64,000 nucleotides of DNA from Bifidobacterium bifidum ATCC 29521 = JCM 1255 = DSM 20456 (lineage in GTDB: Bacteria > Actinomycetota > Actinomycetes > Actinomycetales > Bifidobacteriaceae), in assembly GCF_001025135.1 (NCBI RefSeq), contig NZ_AP012323.1:434001-498000 (forward strand). The letters run 5' to 3'. Every line of letters starts with the position of its first letter. Position 1 is the first letter of the stretch. The notes under the pieces were generated by a model. The model was given only the letters and a program-made list of their open reading frames with translations. It ran no database searches and was not told the origin of the DNA. Positions 37,599-46,288 of this stretch are shown piece after piece. Position numbers and translations under genes: made by a program.

Positions 37599-37714
37599 GT
37601 GTTCAGTTGGTGTCGCAGGATGACAGCATCGCGGGGAAGGGCGCGTCGTCCGCGCGTATGGACGATCGTGCGGCATCCGCTGATGGCACTGATGAGCGGC
37701 TTGGCGGATTCTAG
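37599..37714 (+). pseudogene. Possible small ORF interrupted by the IS30 copy
   Basis: GTG 37599 follows GGGAGGAGAG with good spacing. The frame encodes a basic peptide (VRHPLMALMSGLADS) and runs into the insertion at CTAG 37711. Joined across the element it would continue about 22 more codons into the 3' end of the LCP gene on the opposite strand. No family recognised. Confidence 0.2.
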
Positions 37715-39076
37715 TGGTGGTTGCAACACCTGGTGTTTTTGGTGTTGTTGTCTTGGTTTTCTAGGTTAGCTTGCGGTGTCGAGGAGTTCGAGGATTTTCT
37801 CGCTTGGTTTCATGTAGCCGAGGGTCTTGCGTGGCCGGTCGTTGAGTTCCTCGGCGACCGCGTCGAGGTAGTCCTCGGGGTATTTGGATAGGTCGGTGCC
37901 CTTGGGGAAGTATTGGCGCAACAGGCCGTTGGTGTTCTCGTTGGTGCCGCGCTGCCACGGGGAGTGCGGGTCGCAGAAATAGACCCGCATGTCCAGGCTC
38001 GCGCCGATCTGCTTGTGCAGGGCGAGTTCCGAACCCTGGTCCCAGGTCAGCGAGTTGCGCAGGAGCCTGGGCAGGTTCCGCATCTTGCGGACGATGGCCT
38101 GCTGGACCTGGCCTGCGTCGTGCCCGTCGGGCAGGTGCAGCAGGATCGTGAACCTGGTGGCGCGTTCGACCAGGGTGCCGATGGCGCTCCTGTTCGCCGA
38201 ACCGGTGATCAGATCACCCTCCCAATGGCCGGGGACGGCCCGGTCCTCGACCTCGGCGGGCCGGTCCGAGATCATGACCATGGGATCCCGGAACCGGGGT
38301 CTGCGACCCGCGCCGCCACGGGGTTTGCGTTGGGCGCGGCCCTGGCGCATGGCCCGTTTCAGCTCGGCTTTCAGCTCGCCCTTGCCCTGGACGTAGATGG
38401 CCTGGTAGATCGTCTCGACGCTTGCGTGCATGTCCTCATTATCGGGGAAGTCATGCCTGAGCCGGTTGCCGATCTGCTCGGGACTCCAATGCCGTCCAAG
38501 GCCGGCGAGTATCTCCCGCCACAGGCGCGTGCCCGGCCCGGCTTTCCTGGGCCTGGGGCGTTTGAGCCGGTCGGCGCTCGATTGCTGGGCGTGGTACGGC
38601 TCGTAGCATCCGGTCAGGGGGTTCGTGTTGCGTCGTATCTCGCGGCTCACGGTGGCCGGGTTCCGGTCAAGGAGGCGGGCGATGGCGCGTATGCCGTCGC
38701 CCAGGCGCAGCCGGTCGGCGATCAGGATGCGTTCCTCCTGGCCCAGATAGCGGGCGTGTATCTTCCTGGGCTTGTCCATGGTGGAACGATACCAGTCCAC
38801 CGATGGTCTCTCGTTCCTGCCGGTGGCCCGGGCGCGTCCGTTCCTCCAGGCCTTGCCGGTGCGTTTCGACACCCCGACCGCATGGGCGGCCTGGGTGAAG
38901 TTCACGCCCTCCTCGGCCAGCAGGCGCACGTACTCGGCCCGCCTGGCCTCGCACATCGCCTTCCTCGTCGGATAACCGTGCCCCTGGAACACCCAGCGGC
39001 CGGTCCCTGTCCCGTCGTCATGGTGGCTCGCGGTCACCTGATCCTCCCTGCGGTAGGCCAGGTGTTGCAACGATCA
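37715..39076 (-). mobile_element. IS30-family insertion sequence, complete
   Basis: The ends are imperfect inverted repeats: 37715-37733 (TGGTGGTTGCAACACCTGG) and 39058-39076, whose complement is TGATCGTTGCAACACCTGG (16 of 19 matching). CTAG flanks both sides (37711-37714 and 39077-39080), consistent with a short target duplication, although CTAG is itself palindromic. It encodes one intact transposase. Confidence 0.88.
37766..39037 (-). CDS. IS30-family transposase
   Basis: The ~423-residue product starts at GTG 39037 (GGGAGG spaced ~6 nt); a TTG at 39070 in the terminal repeat is the alternative. There is an N-terminal HTH (NFTQAAHAVGVSKRTGKAWRNG) and a second HTH (IRAIARLLDRNPATVSREIRRN), then the DDE catalytic core: GHWEGDLITG (Asp), LTWDQGSELA (Asp) and SPWQRGTNENTNGLLRQYFPKG (Glu). 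All three acidic residues are present, so it is probably active. Confidence 0.95.
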   Translation of the reverse strand: MTASHHDDGTGTGRWVFQGHGYPTRKAMCEARRAEYVRLLAEEGVNFTQAAHAVGVSKRTGKAWRNGRARATGRNERPSVDWYRSTMDKPRKIHARYLGQEERILIADRLRLGDGIRAIARLLDRNPATVSREIRRNTNPLTGCYEPYHAQQSSADRLKRPRPRKAGPGTRLWREILAGLGRHWSPEQIGNRLRHDFPDNEDMHASVETIYQAIYVQGKGELKAELKRAMRQGRAQRKPRGGAGRRPRFRDPMVMISDRPAEVEDRAVPGHWEGDLITGSANRSAIGTLVERATRFTILLHLPDGHDAGQVQQAIVRKMRNLPRLLRNSLTWDQGSELALHKQIGASLDMRVYFCDPHSPWQRGTNENTNGLLRQYFPKGTDLSKYPEDYLDAVAEELNDRPRKTLGYMKPSEKILELLDTAS

Positions 39077-39120
39077 CTAGAACTCGCCGAGGGGCTGATT
39101 TCTTCGGAGGGGGGGCGTCG

Positions 39121-40457
39121 TCACTCGTTGCCGATGACACTGTTTGAGTTCAGCGACTTGTTCACCAGCTCCTTGTAGTCCTTCGGCGACTCGGCGTTGG
39201 ACGCGGCACCCAGTTTCTTGTTGGATGCCTGCGGCTCGGGAATGTCGATGGTGCTCTTCGGGCCGAGGCCGGCGTCCGTGCGGCGCATCATGTCCTGCCA
39301 CTCCTCGTATTCCACGCCGACGTAGCTCACGCCGTCCTGCTCGAATGCGTACGAGGGGCAGCCGGCGGTGTTCAGCGTCACGCTCTTGCCATAGAACTTC
39401 TGCCCGATGGACAGGAAGTCCGTTACGGACATATCGGTCGACAGGTCCTTCGAGAACTGACGTACCAAATCAGGCCACTTGGTGACCGGCTGATCCAGGA
39501 TTTTGTTGATGATGGCCGTCAGCACGATGCGCTGCGCCTGGGCTCTCGAGAAATCGCCGCCCTGGACCCTGTAGCGTTCACGCGTGAAGACGAGTGTCTG
39601 CTCGCCGTTCAGCGTCTGCGTACCGGCCTTCAGGGACCCGCCGCCGTTGCCGCCGGAGAACGATTCCGGCACGTTCACCGTGATGCCGCCCAACTCGTCC
39701 ACCAGTGCCACCATCTGACTGAAATCGACCTCCATGTAGTGCGTGATCGGCACTCCCGCAAACTTAGATACCGCGCGGATGGCGCCAGCCGCGCCGTCAT
39801 ATGAGTATGCGGCGTTGATCTTGCTGACACCACCGCCGATGTTGACCATCATGTCTCGCGGAATAGAGATGACATCGGCCTGCGCACGTTTCGGGTCGAC
39901 GCGGACCAGCATGATGCTGTCGCTGCGGCCGTTCTCCTTGTTGCTGCGCCTGTCGGAGCCCATGAGCAGCGCGTAGAACGCGCCGTCCGAGTTCGGCTCG
40001 GGCCCGGACAGTGCCGCTTCGGCCTCCGCGTTGCGCATCGCGATGTTCTCGTCGACCATGTGCGCGTACCACCAGATTGCGATCACGGGGAAGACGACCA
40101 GGACCAGCACCAGGGCGAGGACGACCAGAAGCACTGCCAGGCGACGGCGCTTCTTCTTTCGGCTGCCGCTGCGCGAACCGCGCGAATGGGAACGGGAGGA
40201 TCCACCGCTGTGGCCACTGCCGCCGCTGCGATGCGCTTCGCCGCCCTCGTGGCCTTCCTGACCCAGAATCGGACCGGCCGCGGGGGCCGGATCCGCCACG
40301 TTCGCGAGCATATCCGCGTCATTGTCCGTGGACTCCCCGGCAGTGTCGCCGTCGGCCGATTCCCCGGCTTCCGCCTCTTCCTCGGCCATCTTGCGGAAAA
40401 ATGCTGAAGATCGTCGGTCATCTTGTCAACAGGTGTATTTGGCCTGTTCGCAGTCAT
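39121..40457 (-). CDS. LytR-CpsA-Psr (LCP) family cell-wall polymer ligase, probable 5' frameshift
   Basis: It attaches glycopolymers to peptidoglycan from the outer membrane face. From ATG 40389 the frame gives 422 residues: acidic region, Ser/Gly/His-rich region, KKKRRR stop-transfer, one helix (LAVLLVVLALVLVLVVFPVIA), then the LCP domain with LLMGSDRR, RSDSIMLVRVDP, ISIPRDMMV, SKINAAYSYDG and RERYRVQGGDFSRAQAQR. ATG 40389 has no ribosome-binding site. Upstream, ATG 40457 has GGAAGAG and opens MTANRPNTPVDKMTDDLQHF; one more base in the A5 run at 40397-40401 would join it as HFFRKMAEEE. The true start is therefore probably 40457. Confidence 0.88.
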
Positions 40458-40503
40458 CTGCTCTTCCATCTAGGCCCTCGCCACGCAAGCCTGCGCCCGC
40501 GGC

Positions 40504-40519
40504 GGAACACGTTTGTTCC
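40504..40519. promoter_or_regulatory. Palindrome upstream of the LCP gene
   Basis: GGAACA-CGTT-TGTTCC, a perfect 6+4+6 palindrome about 50 bp upstream of the probable LCP start. Operator-like; the cognate regulator is unknown. Confidence 0.35.
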
Positions 40520-40733
40520 AACTCGCGGGAAGACTGAATACCATCCCCCGCGAATCTCCTCCACCATCATAAACTTACGCAATGATTGGACAGTTTATGC
40601 AGGTTGCGCGGCTCTCGCCAGCGACCGTGCGTTTTGTGGCCCTTCCATGGCGACAACGCGGTTGTGATGGTGACGCGGTGACGATGCTCATGGCCTGTGG
40701 AAGCGATGACATGCTACCTGGGCGTATCGGCGC

Positions 40734-40764
40734 ATGACATGGTCAGGACGGTACCGTATATAAT
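40734..40764 (+). promoter_or_regulatory. Promoter of the coiled-coil protein gene
   Basis: Consensus -10 TATAAT (40759-40764) with ATGACA (40734-40739) 19 bp upstream. Transcription would start near 40771, which supports translation from ATG 40840 rather than the upstream GTG 40768. Confidence 0.5.
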
Positions 40765-40839
40765 GGCGTGAACGTTGAATATGCCGGTGAAACGGCCATA
40801 ATAGGGAACAGAAGGCCGGGCGAATCCCGGAAAGCGGAC

Positions 40840-42408
40840 ATGAATCGGGGGCGGATGATGAACGAGCATGAAGCGCATGAGCGTGATATGCAATGGGACG
40901 ATGCCGGCGACGGCGCGGGACTGCCCGAAACAGGGGAGCGTGACGCTGTGCAGGGCATTGAACCGGGCGCCGAGCGGCATGCGGCCGAATATAAGGCCGT
41001 AGCGCTGGGCGATGCCGTGATCGGTTCTGCCGCCGGTGCCAGTGGCGATGTTCCCGGCACTGACGTTGCTGACGATGCCGTGGCTGCTGATGCCGCCGGC
41101 GCTGCCGGACAGCAGGCCGCAGATGATGAGGGCATGCAGTTCCTCGACAATCCCGCGTGGGACATCCCCGACGTGATGTTCCCCTCGACGGGCGGCGTCA
41201 AGGACGCTTCATCGGGGAGGGGCCCATCGTATGGTGCTTCCAGTCCCCACGTTCCCCTGCCTGAACCGGAGGACACCGTGCGGCCGGTGCATGTCTCTGC
41301 CTCCGATCCGCTGGGGCTGGAGGACGTGTCCGATATCCCCACCGTGCCGGAGGAGGAAGAGCCGCAAGGCAACAACGACGTCACTATGGTGATACAGCCG
41401 TTGAGTGCTTTCCCTACGCCCACGCAGAGCGTGCCACCTACAGCCGGAGTGACGCCGCAGACCGTGCCACTGCCGCCTGAGGCGGGCGCGGCGGTGCCTC
41501 CTCATGGGAGCGGAGAGCCGGGCGGCAAGGCGGACGGCAGTTCTCGAAAGCAACATGGCCACCGCCGCGCTATCATCATCGCCGTCGTCGCGGTCGTTGT
41601 CGTGGCGCTCGCCGCTACGGGCGGATTCCTGTGGTGGCGCCACGTGCAGAACCAGAACGAGCTCGATCAGGCGGCGAGCCTGTGCAAGACCTCGAAGACC
41701 AAGGCCGACAAGGCGTTTTCCGAATTGCAGTCCGCGCTCAGCGAAGCCAAGCCTGCGCAGCAGATTCCGCAAGGCGATGTGTCCGATCCGACCGTCCTGG
41801 AGACGCTGAACAGCGCGGTCACAAAGGCGTCCTCGGCCAGCGAGCCGGTCTCGTGCGACGTGGCGTTGGGCACCGAGACGCTGAACGCCAATGCCAGCAA
41901 GAACAAGCAGATCGCGCGCGCCAGCACCAAGGCGAAGACGAACGTCGCCAAGGCCACCAAGGCTGTGAACGACGGAAAGGCGGAGAAGGTCGAGTTTATC
42001 AAGCATGAACTGCAGACGGCCGTCACCGGCGCGCAGAAGATTTACGATGACAGCAAGGGCGTTGTGCTGGACGACTCGACCAGGACCACGCTGCAGTCCG
42101 CCATCGATCAGGCGAACGCGTTGCTGCAGCAGGATGACGCCGATCTGAACGAGATGCAGCAGTCTATCACCGATGTGAAGGACGCCGGAGACGCGGTGAC
42201 CGTGTCGATGAACGAGTACACCGCCCAGCAGAAGTATCTGGAGCAGCAGCGCCAGCAGGAGCAGCAGCGCCAGCAACAGCAACAACAGCAACAACAGGAC
42301 GACCAGAACGACAATAGCAACGACCTGAACGGCGGCACGAATTCGCAGATCGGTGATTCGCGGGGTCACGAGACCCAGCCGACCCACCCGCAAGGTAGCG
42401 ACGACTGA
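40840..42408 (+). CDS. Membrane-anchored coiled-coil protein with poly-Gln tail, function unknown
   Basis: The ~522-residue product starts at ATG 40840 (GGAAAG upstream). It has a long acidic, Ala/Pro-rich cytoplasmic half, a single transmembrane helix (AIIIAVVAVVVVALAATGGFLWW) near residue 250, and an external helical region. In this region ALSEAK...LETLNSAVTKAS and QTAVTGAQKIYDDSKGVVLDDSTRTTLQSAIDQANALL resemble FIVAR-like surface repeats. The C-terminus is QRQQEQQ-rich with a run of nine Gln. It lies between wall genes, so a cell-surface role is inferred. Confidence 0.8.
   Translation: MNRGRMMNEHEAHERDMQWDDAGDGAGLPETGERDAVQGIEPGAERHAAEYKAVALGDAVIGSAAGASGDVPGTDVADDAVAADAAGAAGQQAADDEGMQFLDNPAWDIPDVMFPSTGGVKDASSGRGPSYGASSPHVPLPEPEDTVRPVHVSASDPLGLEDVSDIPTVPEEEEPQGNNDVTMVIQPLSAFPTPTQSVPPTAGVTPQTVPLPPEAGAAVPPHGSGEPGGKADGSSRKQHGHRRAIIIAVVAVVVVALAATGGFLWWRHVQNQNELDQAASLCKTSKTKADKAFSELQSALSEAKPAQQIPQGDVSDPTVLETLNSAVTKASSASEPVSCDVALGTETLNANASKNKQIARASTKAKTNVAKATKAVNDGKAEKVEFIKHELQTAVTGAQKIYDDSKGVVLDDSTRTTLQSAIDQANALLQQDDADLNEMQQSITDVKDAGDAVTVSMNEYTAQQKYLEQQRQQEQQRQQQQQQQQQDDQNDNSNDLNGGTNSQIGDSRGHETQPTHPQGSDD
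42240..42300 (+). repeat. CAG/CAA microsatellite encoding poly-Gln
   Basis: Degenerate CAG/CAA/CGC triplet repeats inside the preceding gene encode a Gln/Arg/Glu tract ending in nine Gln. Unit-number variation between strains is likely. Confidence 0.75.
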
Positions 42409-42441
42409 TAGATGGTGATTGGCAGTCGGCCATCCTGTTTG

Positions 42442-42537
42442 ACCACCCCCAGTCGCTTCGCGACAGCCCCCCCCGATGGCGGGGGCGAGAGTAATGCCCC
42501 CGCTGGCGGGGGCTGTCGCGAAGCGACTGGGGGTGGT
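42442..42537. repeat. REP-like palindromic element, perfect 29-bp arms
   Basis: Arms 42442-42470 and 42509-42537 are exact inverted copies; the 38-nt interior contains a further GGCGGGGGC/GCCCCCGC stem. The arm contains CCCCAGTCGCTTCGCGACAG. Related arms occur at 55391, 2068 and 27691. It is between convergent genes and could act as a bidirectional terminator. Confidence 0.85.
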
Positions 42538-42587
42538 TCATATAGACTGCCCACTCTTGTCGGCTCTGCCGTGAACGGCAGGTTATT

Positions 42588-42640
42588 TTGCGTCGTTATG
42601 TGCGCGTACTCGTCGTTTCGGCGCGCACATAACGACGCAA
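42588..42640. terminator. 19-bp hairpin between convergent genes
   Basis: Perfect 19-bp arms (42588-42606 and 42622-42640) with a 15-nt loop. It is one of three hairpins in the 42409-42759 spacer. Confidence 0.55.
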
Positions 42641-42706
42641 TTGCGGCCAATTCGTAGTTGTCAGGCCTTCTCGCATTGCGATCGGCTTTATAGGTGAGTC
42701 TTGCGA

Positions 42707-42736
42707 CAACAAAAACCGGCCCCGCAGGAGCCGGTT
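42707..42736 (-). terminator. Rho-independent terminator of the Rpf gene
   Basis: AACCGGC (42714-42720) pairs with GCCGGTT (42730-42736); on the minus strand the stem is followed by TTTTTGTTGT. It lies 24 bp after the stop codon. Confidence 0.8.
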
Positions 42737-42759
42737 GAAGAAACGATAGCGCGCCGCCG

Positions 42760-43755
42760 TCAGTAGTTGCTGTTGGCCTTCCAGTAGGCGTAGGCGCCGG
42801 TGATGGAGCCGTAGCGCTGGTTGCAGTAGTTCACGAACCACTTGAACTGCGTCTGGTAGTTGGTGCGCCAATCCGCACCCGCGGATGCCATCTTGTTGCC
42901 GGGGAGCGCCTGCGGCAGGCCGTATGCGCCTGAGCTCGGGTTCGTGGCGTTCGTCTGCCAGCCGGACTCATGATTGATGATGAAGTTGGCGGCGGTGAAG
43001 TCGGCCTCGGTGTAACCGTTCGCCAGCAGCCAGTCATGCGCCCACTTCTGCTTCTCGCCGGAGGGGACGGTGTCACCGAGCGTGTTCGCGGCCGCCTCTT
43101 CGGCGGAACCGGTGCCGACCAAGATCACCTTGTCGACAGGGGCTTTCTTGACGTACTTGGCGAAGACGGTGGACGAGATGACCTTGCCCGCGGAGCGAGT
43201 GACCATGCTGGTGGTCTGCAGCACGCCTTCCTGACCTTCGGTCTGCACCTTCTGCTGACCCTGCGGCAGGCTGGTGGTCTCCTTCTTGACCGTGTTGAAC
43301 GCGATGGCGGTCTCCGAGGTCTCGGCCTGCGTGTCGGCACGCGAGATGGAGATGACCGTGGACTCGTCCACCTTCGTGGTCAGGGCCGGCGTGACGCTGT
43401 CTTCCGGCTCCAACGTGATGTTGCCCGCGTCCAGTACGGATTTGACGTCGGTGAAATTGTCGCCCAGCACGAAGCGGGACTTGCCGTTGATCTTCACCGT
43501 CACATAGCTGGTGTTGGCGTCGGCGCCACGCAGATCCGCGCGGTTGTTGCTTCGCGAGACGCTGCTTCCGGCGAGGTCGGTGGCCGAGTATTCGTTGACC
43601 GTGGTTCCGCGGCCACGGCCGATGTAGAAGTTTCGGGAGACGATGCCGGCCGCAACCACCATGACGATCGCCGCGGCGATCGCTACGATGCGGATCCACT
43701 GGCGTTTGCTCAGCGACAGCAGCGTTGGTGCATTGGTTTTGCGATGGCTGGCCAT
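42760..43755 (-). CDS. Rpf-like secreted transglycosylase with G5 domain
   Basis: The product is 331 residues; AAGGAGC precedes ATG 43755. A transmembrane/signal helix (IVAIAAAIVMVVAAGIVSRNF) is followed by DUF348-like and G5 domains (VKKETTSLPQGQQKVQTEG, GVLQTTSMVTRSAGKVIS) and a C-terminal lytic-transglycosylase-like domain, NFIINHESGWQTNATNPSSGAYGLPQALPG, with the catalytic Glu in NHESG. Resuscitation-promoting-factor-type proteins cleave peptidoglycan during growth and exit from dormancy. Confidence 0.92.
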   Translation of the reverse strand: MASHRKTNAPTLLSLSKRQWIRIVAIAAAIVMVVAAGIVSRNFYIGRGRGTTVNEYSATDLAGSSVSRSNNRADLRGADANTSYVTVKINGKSRFVLGDNFTDVKSVLDAGNITLEPEDSVTPALTTKVDESTVISISRADTQAETSETAIAFNTVKKETTSLPQGQQKVQTEGQEGVLQTTSMVTRSAGKVISSTVFAKYVKKAPVDKVILVGTGSAEEAAANTLGDTVPSGEKQKWAHDWLLANGYTEADFTAANFIINHESGWQTNATNPSSGAYGLPQALPGNKMASAGADWRTNYQTQFKWFVNYCNQRYGSITGAYAYWKANSNY

Positions 43756-43902
43756 TATGCTCCTTGATTGACGGACAATCCTCGGCGAATCCGGCCGTCA
43801 ATCACGACGGGCGGGTGATGCGTCGACGCTGGTGGGCGCCGCACCGGAATACACACCAAATCCAAGTTTAGACCACTATGACGATCTTGTGAAATCTTGG
43901 AG

Positions 43903-43978
43903 CCGGCGGATTCCGCGTTCCGCCCGCGCCCGTGGCACCTTCGCCTGGCCGCCGGCGCACGAACGCGGAATCCGCCGG
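43903..43978 (-). terminator. 18-bp inverted repeat after trxA
   Basis: Perfect arms 43903-43920 and 43961-43978, 10 bp past the trxA stop codon, with a GC-rich 40-nt interior. Confidence 0.6.
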
Positions 43979-43988
43979 GAATCGTCGG

Positions 43989-44351
43989 TTATTCGGCGGA
44001 AGCGGCCGAATCCTGCGCGGCGGCGGAAACGTCCAGCGCCTTCGCCTGCGCGATCAGGTCGTCAAGGTCTTCGGCGCGCAGCGCGCCGGCCTGCTTGAAG
44101 ATGATCTGGCCCTGCTTCGCGATCATCAGCGTGGGCACTGCCTGGATGCCGGCCGCGCTGGCCAGATCCTGGTTCGCGTCGATGTCGACCTTGCCGAAGA
44201 CGATGTCGGGGTTCTCCTCACTCGCGGCCTCGAACGTGGGGCCGAACGCGCGGCACGGGCCGCACCATGTGGCCCAGAAATCCACGAACACCAGGTTGTT
44301 GTCGGTGATGGTCTTCTCGAAGTCCTGCGCATTGAGCTGAACGGTTGCCAT
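43989..44351 (-). CDS. trxA: Thioredoxin
   Basis: The 120-residue product starts at ATG 44351 (GAGGAAAC). It has the redox motif WCGPC (residues 29-33), DFWATW before it, VDIDANQDLA and the cis-Pro motif AVPTLMI. An extra ~15-residue Ala-rich C-terminal tail is present. It acts as a disulfide reductase in the cytosol. Monocistronic. Confidence 0.96.
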   Translation of the reverse strand: MATVQLNAQDFEKTITDNNLVFVDFWATWCGPCRAFGPTFEAASEENPDIVFGKVDIDANQDLASAAGIQAVPTLMIAKQGQIIFKQAGALRAEDLDDLIAQAKALDVSAAAQDSAASAE

Positions 44352-44515
44352 GATCGTTTCCTCCCTCGTTGTCATGGTGATGTTCCCATCCGTTGTCGTC
44401 CCCCAGCATCCCAGCACCACTCAACAAACTACGCCGACGGACGAATGCGGACGCCCGCATCGCGCGTTTTCCGTGATTCACATCGCATTCGGGAATCCTT
44501 GTCGAAATCGACACG

Positions 44516-44542
44516 TTGTCGTCACGCGAGTTGGGCGATAAT
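44516..44542 (+). promoter_or_regulatory. Promoter for a probable leaderless transcript
   Basis: TTGTCG (44516-44521), 15-bp spacer, GATAAT (44537-44542); the ATG at 44549 falls where transcription should begin and no ribosome-binding site precedes it. Confidence 0.45.
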
Positions 44543-44548
44543 AAGACC

Positions 44549-45175
44549 ATGCCAGTTTTGAATGACGAAGTACCTGACGAGGGCGATTTCGACGCCGGCC
44601 GCCGGCGCGGCGAATTCGATGACATCACGCCCGAGGATTTCATCCGCGGGTCCGGTCACGGCAATCCGCCCGGCTGGCTCGGTCCGGCCGACATCAGTCG
44701 TGCCCGTCGGCAGCTGCCGATCGCCTATGTGGAGATCGTCCCGATTCGCACTGACGACCTGGGCAGGGTCTCCCGGATCGGCTCCTTGCTGCACGTTTCG
44801 GACGACGGGTCCATAGAGCGCACGCTGATCACCGGCCGCGTGCTGTTCCATGAGAGCATCCGCGAGGCCATCGCGCGCAACGTCGCCAAGGATCTGGGCG
44901 ACATAGCGCTGCCGATGCTGCCGCAGAGCCTGCAGCCGTTCACCGTAGCCGAGTTCTTCCCGACGCCGGGACTAAGCGAGTATTACGATCCGCGGCAGCA
45001 TGCGATAACGCTGTGCTATGTGGTGCCGATCGCCGGTGACTGCAAGCCGCAGGACGAGACACTGGACGTCGAGTGGGTCGATCCGCGCGGTGAGATGATG
45101 GAGACGTTCATCCGGCAGATGACGAACGGACATGGCCGTATAGTCCGTCAGGCGTTGGCCTGGCTGGATTTGTGA
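44549..45175 (+). CDS. NUDIX-fold protein (DUF4916-like)
   Basis: The ~208-residue product has ARRQLPIAYVEIVPIRTDDLGRVSRIGSLLHVSDDGSIERTLITGRVLF at the start of the domain, then ESIREAIARNVAKDLG in place of a classical NUDIX box, and EFFPTPGLSEYYDPRQHAITLCYVVPI. This matches a NUDIX-related actinobacterial family whose box is degenerate, so hydrolase activity is uncertain. Probably translated from a leaderless mRNA (see promoter). Confidence 0.75.
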   Translation: MPVLNDEVPDEGDFDAGRRRGEFDDITPEDFIRGSGHGNPPGWLGPADISRARRQLPIAYVEIVPIRTDDLGRVSRIGSLLHVSDDGSIERTLITGRVLFHESIREAIARNVAKDLGDIALPMLPQSLQPFTVAEFFPTPGLSEYYDPRQHAITLCYVVPIAGDCKPQDETLDVEWVDPRGEMMETFIRQMTNGHGRIVRQALAWLDL

Positions 45176-45187
45176 CGTGCCGTCTCT

Positions 45188-45229
45188 CCGTCCGGCCGGT
45201 CCGCGAGAGGACGCGGGCCGGCCGGACGG
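45188..45229 (+). terminator. 18-bp hairpin after the DUF4916-like gene
   Basis: Arms 45188-45205 and 45212-45229, one G-U pair, 6-nt loop, 12 bp after the stop codon. Confidence 0.7.
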
Positions 45230-45320
45230 CGGCATGATCGGTGGGAATGGGGCGCGGACGGCGGCCGACGACAGTGGCCGACACCGGGCGATGAAACGAT
45301 GACGATATAGGAGCGCAACG

Positions 45321-46175
45321 ATGATGACGCTGAGCAATACGGTATACGCGACGGGGGAAGGGACACCGCTGGTGCTGGTGCACGCATTCCCCGTTGACCA
45401 CCGCATGTGGGACGACTGCGCGGAGCAGATTGCCCGGCAGGCGCGGGAGACGGGCGACCCGTCGGTGACGGTGTGGGCGCCGGACATGCCGGGCGCCGGG
45501 ACCGGTCCGATTCCCGAGCCGGCCGACAGCGGGCGGGTGGCGGCCGACGGGGCGCTCACGGACGCGCTCGACCTGATGGCCGACGCCTATGTCGATCTGG
45601 TGCGTGCCGCCGGCTACGACAAGGCCGTATGGGCCGGACTGTCGATGGGCGGATACGTGGTGCTGGACATCCAGCGCCGCCATCCGGACATGGTCGCGGG
45701 ACTCGCGCTGTGCGACACGAAAGCGGGCGCCGATGGCCCCGAGGCCCGCGCGAACCGGCTGGCGTGCGCGAGCGAATGCGAGGCGACGCAAACCGTGAAG
45801 CCGGTCATGCATTTCGCCGATGCGACGCCGTCCGATTCAAGCTTCAAGCAGTCCGATGAGGGCAGGGCGCTGTTCGCCCGCTGGATTGGCGAGCAGACGC
45901 CGCAGGGCGTGGGTTGGCGTCAGCGCATGGCCGCCGGCAGGCCTGACCTCAGCGATCAGCTGCCGCTCGTCACCGCTCCCGCGGCGGTGCTGTGCGGCGA
46001 CAAGGACCCGTTCAGCCCCAGGCCGGCGATGCGGGCGCTCGCCGATGCGATGACCGGCACGTCGCCGAGTTTCACGGTCATCGAGGATTGCGGGCATTTC
46101 AGCGCGGTCGAGCATCCCGATCAGGTGGCGAGCGCGTTGCTCGATCTGGTGCGACGCGTGCATCTGCGCGACTGA
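45321..46175 (+). CDS. Alpha/beta-fold hydrolase
   Basis: The product is 284 residues; AGGAGC precedes ATG 45321. There is an oxyanion-hole region LVLVHAFPVDHRMWDD, nucleophile elbow AGLSMGGYV (Ser), acid residue in VLCGDKDPFSP and His in EDCGHFSAVEHPD, so the triad is complete. Sequence type is of the BioH/lactonase-like esterases. Substrate unknown. Confidence 0.88.
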   Translation: MMTLSNTVYATGEGTPLVLVHAFPVDHRMWDDCAEQIARQARETGDPSVTVWAPDMPGAGTGPIPEPADSGRVAADGALTDALDLMADAYVDLVRAAGYDKAVWAGLSMGGYVVLDIQRRHPDMVAGLALCDTKAGADGPEARANRLACASECEATQTVKPVMHFADATPSDSSFKQSDEGRALFARWIGEQTPQGVGWRQRMAAGRPDLSDQLPLVTAPAAVLCGDKDPFSPRPAMRALADAMTGTSPSFTVIEDCGHFSAVEHPDQVASALLDLVRRVHLRD

Positions 46176-46288
46176 TCGCGGGCGCAGTCGGCCGGACACG
46201 GCATCCGCGGTGCGGTGGTGCCGGTGGCGCCGGCGGTGTGACCTGCCGCGACGATGATTGACGATGGATACATGAGGAGTGTGAAGTG

